From Azadirachta indica (Eukaryota; Streptophyta; Magnoliopsida; Sapindales; Meliaceae): 64,000 nucleotides of DNA. The DNA lies in the NCBI GenBank assembly GCA_022749755.1, contig CM040450.1:5012913-5076912 (forward strand), read 5' to 3'. The stretch's first letter is position 1. Every line of letters starts with the position of its first letter. The notes beneath the pieces were generated by a model. That model saw only the letters and a list, made by a program, of their open reading frames with translations, did no database searches and was not told where the DNA came from. A program made the position numbers and the translations under genes. Of this stretch, positions 1 through 10,955 are shown in pieces.

Positions 1-1299
1 TATTGACATTTTTATAATGTTTATGAAAATAATAAGTTAAAAAATTAATTTTAACATTTTGATTTTTTATATATTATAAAACTAAATTGTTATAATTAAA
101 TAAAATATATTTTATTTTATTATTTTATTAAATTATGTAAACAAAAATTGTTATTATCCGAAATTTTGGAAGAAGCATATATCGACGAGTGAATGCCCAT
201 TATCCCCTATTTGTTTAGCTAATATCTCATTACCTCTTATATTTTTCATAACATTTCATCACTCTTTAATTTTTATTTTTTTTAATTTTACCTTTTAGTT
301 TAATTAATTTATAAATAATAAAATTAAAAATATTAAAAATATTAAATAATAAAATTAAAATTAAAGGAATGATAAAATATTACAAAAAGTAAAAGAGAAT
401 AATAAGATATTGTCCGAAAAAGTTGGGGCAATAGTCATTCTCACTGTATCAATTTCTCACTTTTTATTTCTATTTTAACAAAGTCAACACGTACTTCAAT
501 CATGGAGTACCTAATTGAAGAAAAAAGAAGTCCAATGGAGACCGCAGAGGACACTGGACAATTTGAAGCCACGGATAGGTTGAGGCTGAGAATTTAGCTG
601 CAACTGACAGTACAGAAGTCGTTGAGTTGTCACTTCCGGGACGGAAATTACCATTTTGCTCGTGGTTTTATGTTATAAAAGGTTATTGACAAATCACATA
701 TGCCCCAATGTTTGGAAAAATGAGAGATAGCCAAGCGTAGGTGTCCGTCTACCCTTGACTTTAACACCCATCACTTAAATTATTAGGTTATTCTTATTTT
801 TATTTTTAAATATTTATATTATAATAATAAAATAAAAAATAATTTTTAAATTATAACAATTTAATTCTTATTATAATTATTCGCCAAATACAAAAAATTA
901 AAACATTAAAATTAAACTATTTTAATTTATTATTTTAATAAAAATTTAGAAAAAATTACTATTATCAAAAAATTCTAATAATGAATTAACCAAATTTATA
1001 TATTAAAATATTTTTAATTCTCATTTTTACTTATATTACAGTTATTATATTTTTTAAAAAACTTATGAAGCTCATAATTAATATAAATAAAAAATATATT
1101 TATTAATATATTATAATTAAAATATAAATTATTATAATTAAAAAATATGTCATTTTTTTTACCTAATGTTTATGAATGAAAATGAAAATAACTTATGATA
1201 TTAACTCTCAGCTGTTAAAAGACAAAGCAGTATTTATTTATGGAGTATTTGTTAACTCTCCAACTCTAAGGTGTATATCAATTTTTTAGTATAAATTAG

Positions 1300-1805
1300 G
1301 GAAAAACACCTCCAAGTCCCTAAAATTTAGTTTATTGGATTGGTCAATTTTAATAGTTTTAAAAATATTTTTAAAATTTCAATTTACTTAAAAAAAATGA
1401 TTATATCCCTTTTTAATAGTAATTAGTTAAAAAAATTATTTTTAAACTCTTAATTAAAAATAAATATAATAATGATCAATACTATTTTATAACATATTAA
1501 TAATTAAATATTATATTATAATTTAAATAAAATATATTATCTATAAAATAAATAGATTTATAGTATGTTACTAAATATTATATTATTAATGTGTTTTAAA
1601 ATATTTATTACTATTTATTTTATTAATTTATTTAAGACAGATAAATTTTGTCAAATTTTAAATATTTATTAGTTACTTTTTTTTAATAATTATTATTGTA
1701 TAGGGGTATAATCATTATATTATAATAAATTAAAATTTTAATAAGTATTTTTGAAATCATTAACACTAATCAGTCTAATAAATCAAAATTTAAGAAAGTA
1801 TAAAT
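1300..1805. repeat. MITE-like inverted-repeat element
   Basis: The stretch near 1319-1420 is recovered, imperfectly, as the reverse complement of about 1700-1800. Both arms share a 'tttattgga/tttattaga' core followed by A/T runs and 'aatgattata(t/c)ccc(t)'. No coding capacity is seen between the arms. The outer ends are eroded; a 9-bp match 'agtataaat' at 1288-1296 and 1797-1805 could be a target-site duplication but may be chance in such AT-rich DNA. It is best read as an old non-autonomous DNA transposon of uncertain superfamily. Confidence 0.45.
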
Positions 1806-1888
1806 CCTTCATCCTACAAATTATAAAAGACATAGTAAATGAGGGTAAATATGCATTAAATTACGAGCAGATCACATTAAATTATTGA

Positions 1889-1894
<6 letters not shown>

Positions 1895-1921
<27 letters not shown>
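1895..1921. repeat. (TA)n microsatellite
   Basis: Uninterrupted TA dinucleotide run in intergenic DNA; likely length-polymorphic. Confidence 0.9.
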
Positions 1922-2275
1922 CCATGTTCATCCTAGAGTCACTGTATAGTACAACACAATTTATGAGTTCTCTCACTTTATATTGACCATTGTATTTAGG
2001 TAAATTTATCGGTTCAAAAGCAGCAACTTTACCTCACAAACACTGCATTTTAGCCCTTCGGATGCAATAACATATATAGCATTGATTTAGGATTAAGATT
2101 ATTAAAAGTAAATTCTTTAATTTAGTAATTTATTTAATATTTAAGACGTTGAACATTACTGTGTAGAAGCAACTGCCGAAACACTTTATTTCAAACGTCA
2201 AATGGAAGATCATGATATGACTCTTCAAAGGCGAATACGGTCCAAGCAGGATTTTCCCTTGAGTTGGTTGCTTTG

Positions 2276-3696
2276 CTAAAGCTCCAAGAACTCCTTATAT
2301 TTGATCCCACGATATGCTGCGGGTCGATTTTCAAGATCCAGCAGCTTCGGCGCAGGGATCACGACCGTGTCGAGTGGAGGTCCCAGTGCTGTTGCTATCG
2401 AAATTCTTGTTGATTTGCCGTTCACCACACCTCGATGCAGCGCACTTTTGTGCTTTCCATTGCTCAGAATCTGCATACAAATTAATACGTGGCATTTTCA
2501 ACTCCTTACGTACAATAAATTATTTCATTGACCTTTTTTTATTATTTATATTATATAAATATAAATTAAATATGAACCACGATTTAGATGGTGGAATCGT
2601 TTAAATCTAAATCTTCTCGAATGGTCTATGTTTCAACAAAATTCGAGCATAATGAGAAGGTTACCTCCATATGGTCTCCAATGTTGACAACGAAAGCATT
2701 GGGAGGGGGACAGACGGGAACCCATTTCCCACAATGCTTTACCTGAAGACCTCCAACTCCAACCTCATTCTGCGTAAGGATGGTCAAGAGCCCATGATCG
2801 GAATGAGGAGGAAGCCCCATCACAAGTTCTGGCTCTGGACAAGGAGGGTATAGATTTATGACTAGCAGCTGATGAGGGTTTGCTTCAAGATTCATTGCCT
2901 TCTCAATGTAGCCTGCTTCCAATCCTAAGCTTTCTGAAATCCCTTTCAGTAATTCACGGGCCAATTCTCGATTTCTCTTACAATATTCTTGCATTGTCTC
3001 ACTACGAGAATAGAAAGAACAAATAGTTAATATATATACAAACATATAATAAAACATCGTATTCATGCATGAGTTGTAGGAGAAAGCCTCATAAAATTAA
3101 TTAATTAATTAAGTCAAGATTTTTTAGACATACCTGAAGCCAGCAGGATTTTGAGGTGCATTGAATTTGGGATGAACGTGGACCTTGAGATAATCTCTCC
3201 AGAATAGTGTCTTATCAACTTCTCTATTGAAGCTTGTTCCCCACCTTATTGGATCAAAAAGTTTTTTTCCTGCATACTCTCTCTTGTGCTCTTCCGACAG
3301 ATCAAAGAAATTCTCGCTTGCCCTTATCATCTCATCTCTCAGTGTGCTGGTTACTCCATGATTTATTACCTGAAATTTATACTCATGCACATTATTATTA
3401 GTTAAGAACATACTCAATCAATATACTCTCTCATTCATGGATATATATATATATATATATATAGATATATATACTACCATGAAGAATCCCCATTCGAGGC
3501 ATGCATTGCCGATGGCTTGGACCGTCTTGGAGCGGTGTTCTGCAGAGCCAGAAGTAAGCAGGGAATAATCTATAATGGGGATCTTCTCTGCGTGTTCTGA
3601 GGCAATAATGTCATCATTGGGACCTTTTTCAAAGACATAACTGTAAGGAACAGATGTGAGATAACCCGATTCAACTAGATCTTTCACTGAAAACAT
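2276..3696 (-). CDS. 2-oxoglutarate/Fe(II)-dependent dioxygenase, C-terminus cut by an in-frame stop
   Basis: Member of the plant DOXC 2OG-dioxygenases, nearest by eye to the DMR6-like/GIM2-like group, which hydroxylate small molecules in the cytosol; the substrate cannot be told. Four exons: 3478-3696, 3134-3369, 2665-3001 and 2276-2470, joined in frame to give 328 residues. The N-terminal DIOX_N domain is in exons 1-2. Exon 3 carries the HxD iron motif (HSDHG) and exon 4 the distal iron histidine (ALHRG) and the 2OG-binding RxS (RISIA), so the catalytic core is complete. The frame ends at TAG 2276-2278, but reading on gives 16 more residues, QSNQLKGKSCLDRIRL, then TGA at 2225-2227. That tail looks like the normal end of this family, so the TAG looks like a recent nonsense change or a sequence error. 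The other splice sites are GT-AG. Intron 1 contains a (TA)n run. Confidence 0.88.
3440..3462. repeat. (AT)n microsatellite in dioxygenase intron 1
   Basis: AT dinucleotide run inside intron 1 (3370-3477), close to its donor site on the minus strand. Confidence 0.85.
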
Positions 3697-5663
3697 TTTG
3701 GGAATTTTAGGTTGTATAAAAACCTTAATGTAATATGAGCAAGTAATTAAAGAATAGCTAGATTGTATTCATACAATGACGAGGAAGCATCCGCTAATAT
3801 TTTCCGTGCTGCGGTGGCCTTCTTAAATGCTAAAAAATCTAGCAGATTGCTGATTGCCTGCAAATTAAGACGTGTGTGGACTACAAAGTCCCTAGCAAAT
3901 TAATATCGATAAAACTATCAATGAATGCCCATGAATTAGGCCAACAAGAATTTCTTTTTCTTGCCCGGTCGCCATCTTTAACAGCAATTAATATTTAAGA
4001 TTGTCAACCTTAACAAATGTTGGGATGATCTTGTGGCCATTATCATGTCGTGCATTAGTTACATTGATCGAAGAGAAAGAGTTATTATGAAAGTTGTGGC
4101 TACTATGTGTGAAAGAATTCACTACATATGAAAGGTCATTGATTGTACCATTTTTTGCCTGGCTTATCGCAAGTCCTTTTGTGGAACCATATATAGATGC
4201 ACATTGACTGTCATTTACCCTTTTTTTTTTTTTTCAGAAAAAGTGAATCATGAAAGTTAACTAATTGTGTGCTTAACAGAGGTAACAACTAAAAGCTGGT
4301 TTTTCAACAGCTAATATTATACTTAAGAATATCATGCACCTTAATGACAATAAGGTGTATGGTAAAAGAAGCTCCTTTTCCTTGACAGAAAATAAAACAT
4401 GTATCGTGTACGGGCATATACATATTGAGTAAAAAATAAATTAACGAAAAATCATCTTATAATGTAGTGTACGAAGTCAGGATGGTATAACACTGTCACA
4501 CTACACATCATAATCACTTTTAATTGATGTTTTGAATAATTCATTAATGGTAATTAAAAACCATTTGCTCCCGAAATTATTAAGAGTACAGTTAGGAATT
4601 TTAGTTGTGAAGTATATATAAACTATCTCTACCACATCATTAAATTTAAACTATCTCGGAAATTTTTAAAATCATCTGAGTGGCAAAAGCAAGAAACAAC
4701 ACAAGAATAAAAAAATTTATTGTAACCTTTGCTAGTATATGAACGAAAGCTTGCTCAAAAGGGCCCTTTCAATTCTTAACTAATAGTTGTTGCTTATACC
4801 GACCAAGAAGAGTTATGGATACTAAATTCAACTAATAAAATTTCTTAAAATAAAACAGAGCACTACTGAGAACTAAATAGATATTAAATTCAACCAAATT
4901 TGGGATGTTGAACTATGACTGTTGGATTTGTCTAATGATCATACTGAGAAAATAAATTTTGCCGAAACATCAAAAACCCTTGCATTTATTTCCTACACGC
5001 TGATGATGAACAAATAATATTTTAGAGGCAGCACACATACTAAACCGCTAAAGTTATATTCCAGGGCACCACGAGGGAAGATGCAGAGACTTGGACGAAC
5101 TTCCAAAGCTATAGAGAAACAAGTCCAACTCAAAAAGGCAACGATCGAACACGGTTGAAACCGAGAAAACCCAAACACAAACAAGGCCCCCCAAGCGACA
5201 TCAAAAGCAATCCAAAATCTAACACTTAAACTAATAGCCCAAAAACTCCCTCCCTTCGTCTTGAGTCTTGACAAAATATTACGCTTTTTAATTTTAGTTT
5301 TATGTACAAGCCCTCATTATTTCTGATATGAGTCCTTTGGTTTCCTGGTTTTTTTAATCAATGTCTAACATAATTGTTTGAACTTATATGGTAACCAGAG
5401 AACCAAAGAGTCGTCAGCTATGCAGTAAAAACCCAATATTTGAAACTTGTTATATACTTCCGGACATAGAATGGTCCAAGCCCAGGCCCAAGATCAATTG
5501 CCCTTACAGAAACTGAAAATTGTAAACAAAGCAACCGTATTGCACCCATGGCCATAATAATCACAAGCCCCTTGGAAACTTATATGAGCTTGCTTGTACC
5601 AACAGAATATACAATATTACAATTTGCATGTAGCAATTACAGTTACGCATTTTATAAATCTAA
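3697..5663. other. Intergenic region between dioxygenase and CHX antiporter
   Basis: Contains the promoter and 5' UTR of the minus-strand dioxygenase at its left and the 3' flank of the antiporter at its right. The short open frames, such as 4993-5274, resemble no family and have no splice context. No repeat or RNA gene was recognised. Confidence 0.5.
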
Positions 5664-8600
5664 TTACACAGCCTGTGAAATCTCTCCTCCAACTGAGCGC
5701 TCCTGGGCTTTGAACTCCTCATAATCAGTATGTGTGTGTGCAATCTTTGACACCGGCGTCTCTTCAACGTGGGCCACGTCGTGCTGTTGAACAACAAGCA
5801 CAGAAGAGACAACGCCTTGTCCCGACGACGCCAATATGTCTCCGATTGGCCCTAATTCCGCATGCTCCGCCTGCCGGTCCGCCAGTTTTGCCACCATTGT
5901 TGATGGGAATCTGCCTTTTCCCACAACTATAAGTTCATAATCACCACTCCGCCCAAGCGTTAACACTCCCTCAACAATGTTGCTCGTCACTTTCTCTATA
6001 AACTCCGCCATGCCATCCCATTTGCTCCTAAATTCTGCCAATGCTGTCTCGTCTAGCTCCTGAATCATTTGTTTCTAAGAAATTAACGACTGATAATTTT
6101 CGAAATTAGCTTTTATGAAAGGACTAAAGAGGAGTAAGCTGAACTTGCCTTCTCTATTTCTCGGTTCATTTTGGCAGTGGAGAAGCTGTAATTCTGTTCA
6201 CTGCATCTGGTTGGTGAGGGCCGTAACATAACGTCGTCACTATCTAATCCGTCTTTCTCAACGAACCTAATAACGGTCAATTTAACTGCCGGGTGTTCAG
6301 CCATCATACCACCTAACTCAAGAGCCTCGCGATCGTCGGGTCCACCAAAAAATAAGATGCATATTCTCTGTGCCATGATGGCATTGGGCCCCGGTGTCTG
6401 AGACCCATTACCAAATCCACGGTCTACAAGCACTCCTACAGAACATGGAGCATGCTTTAACACCCTCTGATTGACTGCCCTCCAGCCATGGCCCACATTC
6501 TCGATTGACTCATCGTCGTCTCCTACCCATCGTTTATGAAAAGGTAGTATAATCAATGTCACCCTCTTATCCTCGGCCACGTGGCAAATATCCTCATGCA
6601 TAGTGGCTAACGCGGAGATTGCCGTTGTGGGACGAACAGAAACTCGGCCCAGTTGACTGTAGGCTTGAAAAGTATCGGCAACTCTGTCGTGCCACTGGCC
6701 GCGGCGGAAGCGATTAATGAAGGGAAAGCCGTTCTTTCTGGCTCGCTGGACCATGATGATTGAAGAAGATCGTTCAGTGAGCTCCACGAGGTGCATGATA
6801 ATGAGCTTGAGTTGTTTTTTGGTGCTTCTTGTTGCTTCAACGAGGCTGATAAGCGGGGAAACATTTCCTGGTCCATGAATGCAAGCGAGGATTCTGAACA
6901 TGTCCTTGGAGCCGGAGTCAACGGTCGCGGACAAGTCACGAAGCTTGCGGTGGGTGGGAGCGGAGGCTCGGCGAGCAGGCTTGTAGATAGCCATGACTGT
7001 TGGGGTTGTAAGGAAGGTGGTAACGAGTGCCATCAGTACTAGAATTGCAAAGCTCTCATCGTTTAACACCTGTTGAAGAATATTTGCGGGAAATAAATTA
7101 AATAATTAAATGCCATTTCCATTGTTTTTGTCATCATTAAATATTGAAATTCAGCTGTTGCTCCCATAAACGTCAAAATCCATTTGATTTTTTTTTTTTT
7201 TTTCCATTTTCCTTTACTTTTTTTAGCTAAACATCTAATCGAATCAGCAGAGAAATGTCTAATAAACTTGACACATACAATGAATCTAATTATTTTACTT
7301 ATTAACGATGATCGAGGACATAAAAGAAAAATTAACACGAAGAAATTAATCAAGGAAGAAAAAACAAATAGCATGCCGCTCCCCCACAAATCATAAAACT
7401 TGACAAGTAAGCTTGAAATTTGCAGACAAGGAAAAGAATCAGTATGCTTGCTTTTGAATTTTAGAATATAAAATTTTTGAAAATTGAACTCTTTAAGTCT
7501 TCGTCTATTTATAACTTGTTGGAATACTATGGTATGAAGTCTTTGTCTATTCCAGTTATTGCACGAATCTCATTACATCATGTTAATTAGTTACTTCACA
7601 TTATTTAGACTCTTCCTAATTAGTTGTTGTAATGTTAAGTTTCATTCAAGTCATATTACTGAATTCTTATTTTTATCAGCTTAAGATAATTAAAAGGAAG
7701 GATCTGGACGATGCTGTGGATCAGGTGAGGTGTGAGCTAAGCCAAACCAAGCCCATGATGACTCCCGTGAAAGTTGTAGAGAAAAGCACTTTTAGGATGT
7801 GCTTTGACAATTCAAAAAAGCAACCTATGAGCTGCCTAAATGTACTTTAATTAAGAAAATTAATTGACCAGGGAAACCTGCTGATTGCTTAAACGTCCCT
7901 AAATATGTTTGTTATCTTGTACCAACTTTTAAGCAATCTCTAGCTCATCTAACCTTTTCTAATATGTTCAAAGGTATTGTGACAAAAAGAGTAAATTACA
8001 CAAAAACTTGCTGCCAAAAAACAGGAAGACATACGAGGCTTATGTGGAACCTGCTCCTCAGAAACAGACTAGAAAACACAAGATGAATCAAAACTATGAA
8101 AATTAAACTGACCTTTTTCTCCTTGCCAATGTTGAGAACAATGAGTTCCACCAATCCCTTTGTATTCATCAACAAGCCAAGCGTCATGGATTCTCTTGCT
8201 GGTATCCTGAACATCATAGCCACCGCAAACGTTCCGAAAATCTTTCCAGCACATGCTGTTGTTATAACCAGCACCAGCAGCCCCCACGCTTTCGCTCCGC
8301 TTATGGTGGCCACATTTGTCTTCAATCCACTTGATGCAAAGTAAAGTGGAAGAAGCAAACCTGACACGAAATCTTCAATCCTCTCTATCAATCTCTCTGC
8401 AAAGTGTCCTCCTTTTGGAATTGCTAATCCGAAAACAAAAGCACCGAATATTGAATGGATTCCTATCAGGTCAGTGATAAACCCGGATACCATAACACCA
8501 GCTAACGTTAAACAAATATAAGCTTCATCGACGACGTCATGTTCCGGTGAGCACCGTCGGGCGACCCATTTCATGGCAGGTCGGATAACTGTTAACATGA

Positions 8601-9449
8601 AAATAACAAAAGCAACACCTGAAAGGAGTACCCAAATAGCTACTACTGGACTTTTCTTTTCTCCGCCAGAAGCATCACCGTCACCGGCAAGTGCGACGGC
8701 TAGGGCTAAGAGAATCCAGGCGGCGACGTCGTTGAATGCGGCGGCGGCCATGGCAGTCTCACCAACTTGAGTCGTGAGCAGTTTGAGCTCTGCTAAAATA
8801 CGAGCAAGAACAGGAAACGCTGTAATGGAGAGAGCGACGCCCATGAAAACAAGGAATTGGCTGTAACCCACTTGATCAAGTCCATCTATACTATTTTTTA
8901 GCACAAAAGCAACGCCGATGCCGCAGACGAAAGGGAGAGATATACCGGCAAAAGCTATGCCAAAGGCTCGTTTTCCGCTCCGGCGAATCGAGTTAAAATC
9001 AAGTTCCAAGCCAACAAGGAAAAGGAAGAAGAGAAGACCTATACTTGCCACCGACTCCAGTATCGGAGTGCTCCATTTCGGGAATATACGATGCAGGTAA
9101 TCTTGGTTCCGCCCAAGAGCTGATGGCCCCAGCACAATTCCACCCTGAAAAACCACAAAAAATTGTAATATTGATTAAAATAAGGCTGTTTTTGCACCTT
9201 TTGGTGCGTAAGTAAGTATGTACTTATTATATTTCAGAGACAAAGAAATAGAAATGAATAGATACGTACAACAATCTCAGCAATGACTTTGGGTTGGCGA
9301 AGAGGTTTGAGAAGGAAAGCGAGGAACCGGCTAACCACAAGGATTAAAGTGGTTTGTAAAATCAATAATGGGAAGGCAAAGTCCAGAGGATTATCGCCTT
9401 GCCAAGCTCCATTTGATGAAGTTTTAATGGAAGTTATATTGAACACCAT
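5664..9449 (-). CDS. Cation/H+ antiporter, CHX17/18/19-like
   Basis: CPA2-family monovalent cation/proton exchanger; CHX17-clade proteins act on endomembranes in K+ and pH homeostasis. Four exons (9270-9449, 8113-9144, 6149-7069, 5664-6059) give about 842 residues, close to the usual 800-820. The N-terminal ~430 residues form the multi-pass exchanger domain: GDNPLDFAFPL start, RQPKVIAEIV, GGIVLGPSALGRN, the TM-core AAAFNDVAAW and the NTKGLVELIVLNIG end. The remainder is the long hydrophilic CHX tail with a universal-stress-like fold. The start at 9449 is the first ATG of the family-matching frame. The third intron (6060-6148) uses a GC donor: AAG|GCAAGT with a normal AG acceptor; the nearby GT would shift frame and stop within about ten codons. 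Intron 2 is about 1 kb. Transport specificity is inferred from family only. Confidence 0.93.
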
Positions 9450-10924
9450 GTTAACTTCCTGATGATGATTTTCTGGCTATGCTATGTAGTATAATTTTCA
9501 TGTGGAAAGTTATGGGAGATGGAGAAACAAGTGAAAAGTTGAACAAGAGTGTAGCAATTTATACAGAGTGAGCACAGGCAGCTGGCTTGGTGCTCGTTTA
9601 CTTAACGATAAAATTAGTTTCGGTACTTTTCATTGCTGTATAATAAATATACAATATTTTTTAATATGCTTTTCCAAAATTTGTGCGCTTCCGTCAAAAG
9701 TCTTGATGCTTTTTATTATTAATAAATGTGAATCGTGTCACGAATATTTTGGTGTCCCAAGGTCATAAATTATATTTTCCGATAAAAATAATGAGTCAAA
9801 TTAATCCTAAAATATATATGTTGTAATATAGATATAATTTAAGGTATATTTAACAAATCAAAAACAACCACAACTAATTAAGGCAATAAATAAAAGGATT
9901 AGGCAAAATTTGTAACAATCTTATAGAATTTGGTAAAACTTAGCTTCTTGTATTATGAAAGAATTAGTGAACCAATCAAAATATATTCAACGCACGAGTT
10001 CCTTCCATGTAAGTAATTGGAATTGAAATAGAAATTTTGGATTAATTCAAAGACGTCTCATTTTGTTCGAAGATATAGAAAAAGAAACTCCTCGCCGACT
10101 AACAAGAAAAACTCGACACGTTAAAATATCAACACGTGCCCACGTTATTACAGGCATGGTTAATTTTTGTAGCTAGCTGAGATGTCAAAATCTGCCATTT
10201 CACGTTTTATCTTAGTTTAAGGAATTTGAGGGTAGTATCGTATTTTCAGGGAGTATCATGTGATCCACACGTGCAAACCGATTAGGAGTTTAAAGATTGC
10301 AAAAGAGTTTTGGAGGTCAAACGCAGTGGCTGTAGTTGATATGGAAAATGGAAGTTTAGGGGCTTGACCTGCACTTCTTGGCTGCTGCTGCCCTTGCAAT
10401 TAGCAGAGTCCGTGTTTCAAGACTTTTCTTGCACTTTCACAGCCATAACTCGGTAGTATTCACCATTTTGTTTTAAAACACGTTTGTTATCTTTGATTTT
10501 CACTTTATTTTAACAATTAAACGTTAAAATTTTCTCATTTGGGGCTTATTAGCTAATTGTAAGAAAAGAAAAAATAAAATAACAATTTTAATGTGTAAAA
10601 CTATGTAGGGGATGATATCATGCATCAACTGTGTAGCTGTAGGCTATAGATTGGTAGTTGGAACAAGGAGAACTCCTTAAAAAGTTAAAAATGTATGTGA
10701 TTAGTGTGCTAATAAAACGTACTTAAAGGAAATAACGATTTATGCAATTACTTAGTTTTAAAAGTTTATCAAATAAAGCCAGGTACGTACAAACGTACGT
10801 ACTTATTAGCAGTTAATGACGAATTAATTAGGAATTAACAATTAATTAATAATTTCAAAAATTACTCTAAAAGCAGGTGATATAAAAGACTCTATTAATT
10901 GAGGGATTCCTTGATTTTGCGCCC

Positions 10925-10955
<31 letters not shown>

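Larger units (their letters stand above)
1..2224. other. AT-rich intergenic DNA upstream of the window's first gene
   Basis: No convincing gene was found. The stretch is very AT-rich apart from a more mixed segment at about 480-770 that could be promoter or untranslated DNA of an off-window gene. It holds a MITE-like inverted repeat (about 1300-1805) and a (TA)n tract at 1895-1921. The last part is the 3' flank of the dioxygenase gene on the minus strand. Confidence 0.6.

Noticed and set aside
502..597. 31-codon ATG frame in a GC-mixed stretch
   Set aside because: Too short, resembles no family, and no splice partner was found; more likely promoter or UTR sequence.
4993..5274. 93-codon minus frame between the dioxygenase and CHX genes
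   Set aside because: Hydrophobic but matches no family; no adjoining exon and no conservation signal visible.
7632..7850. 72-codon + strand frame in CHX intron 2
   Set aside because: Within an intron, antisense, with no recognised domain; the protein-like part is too short to support a gene.
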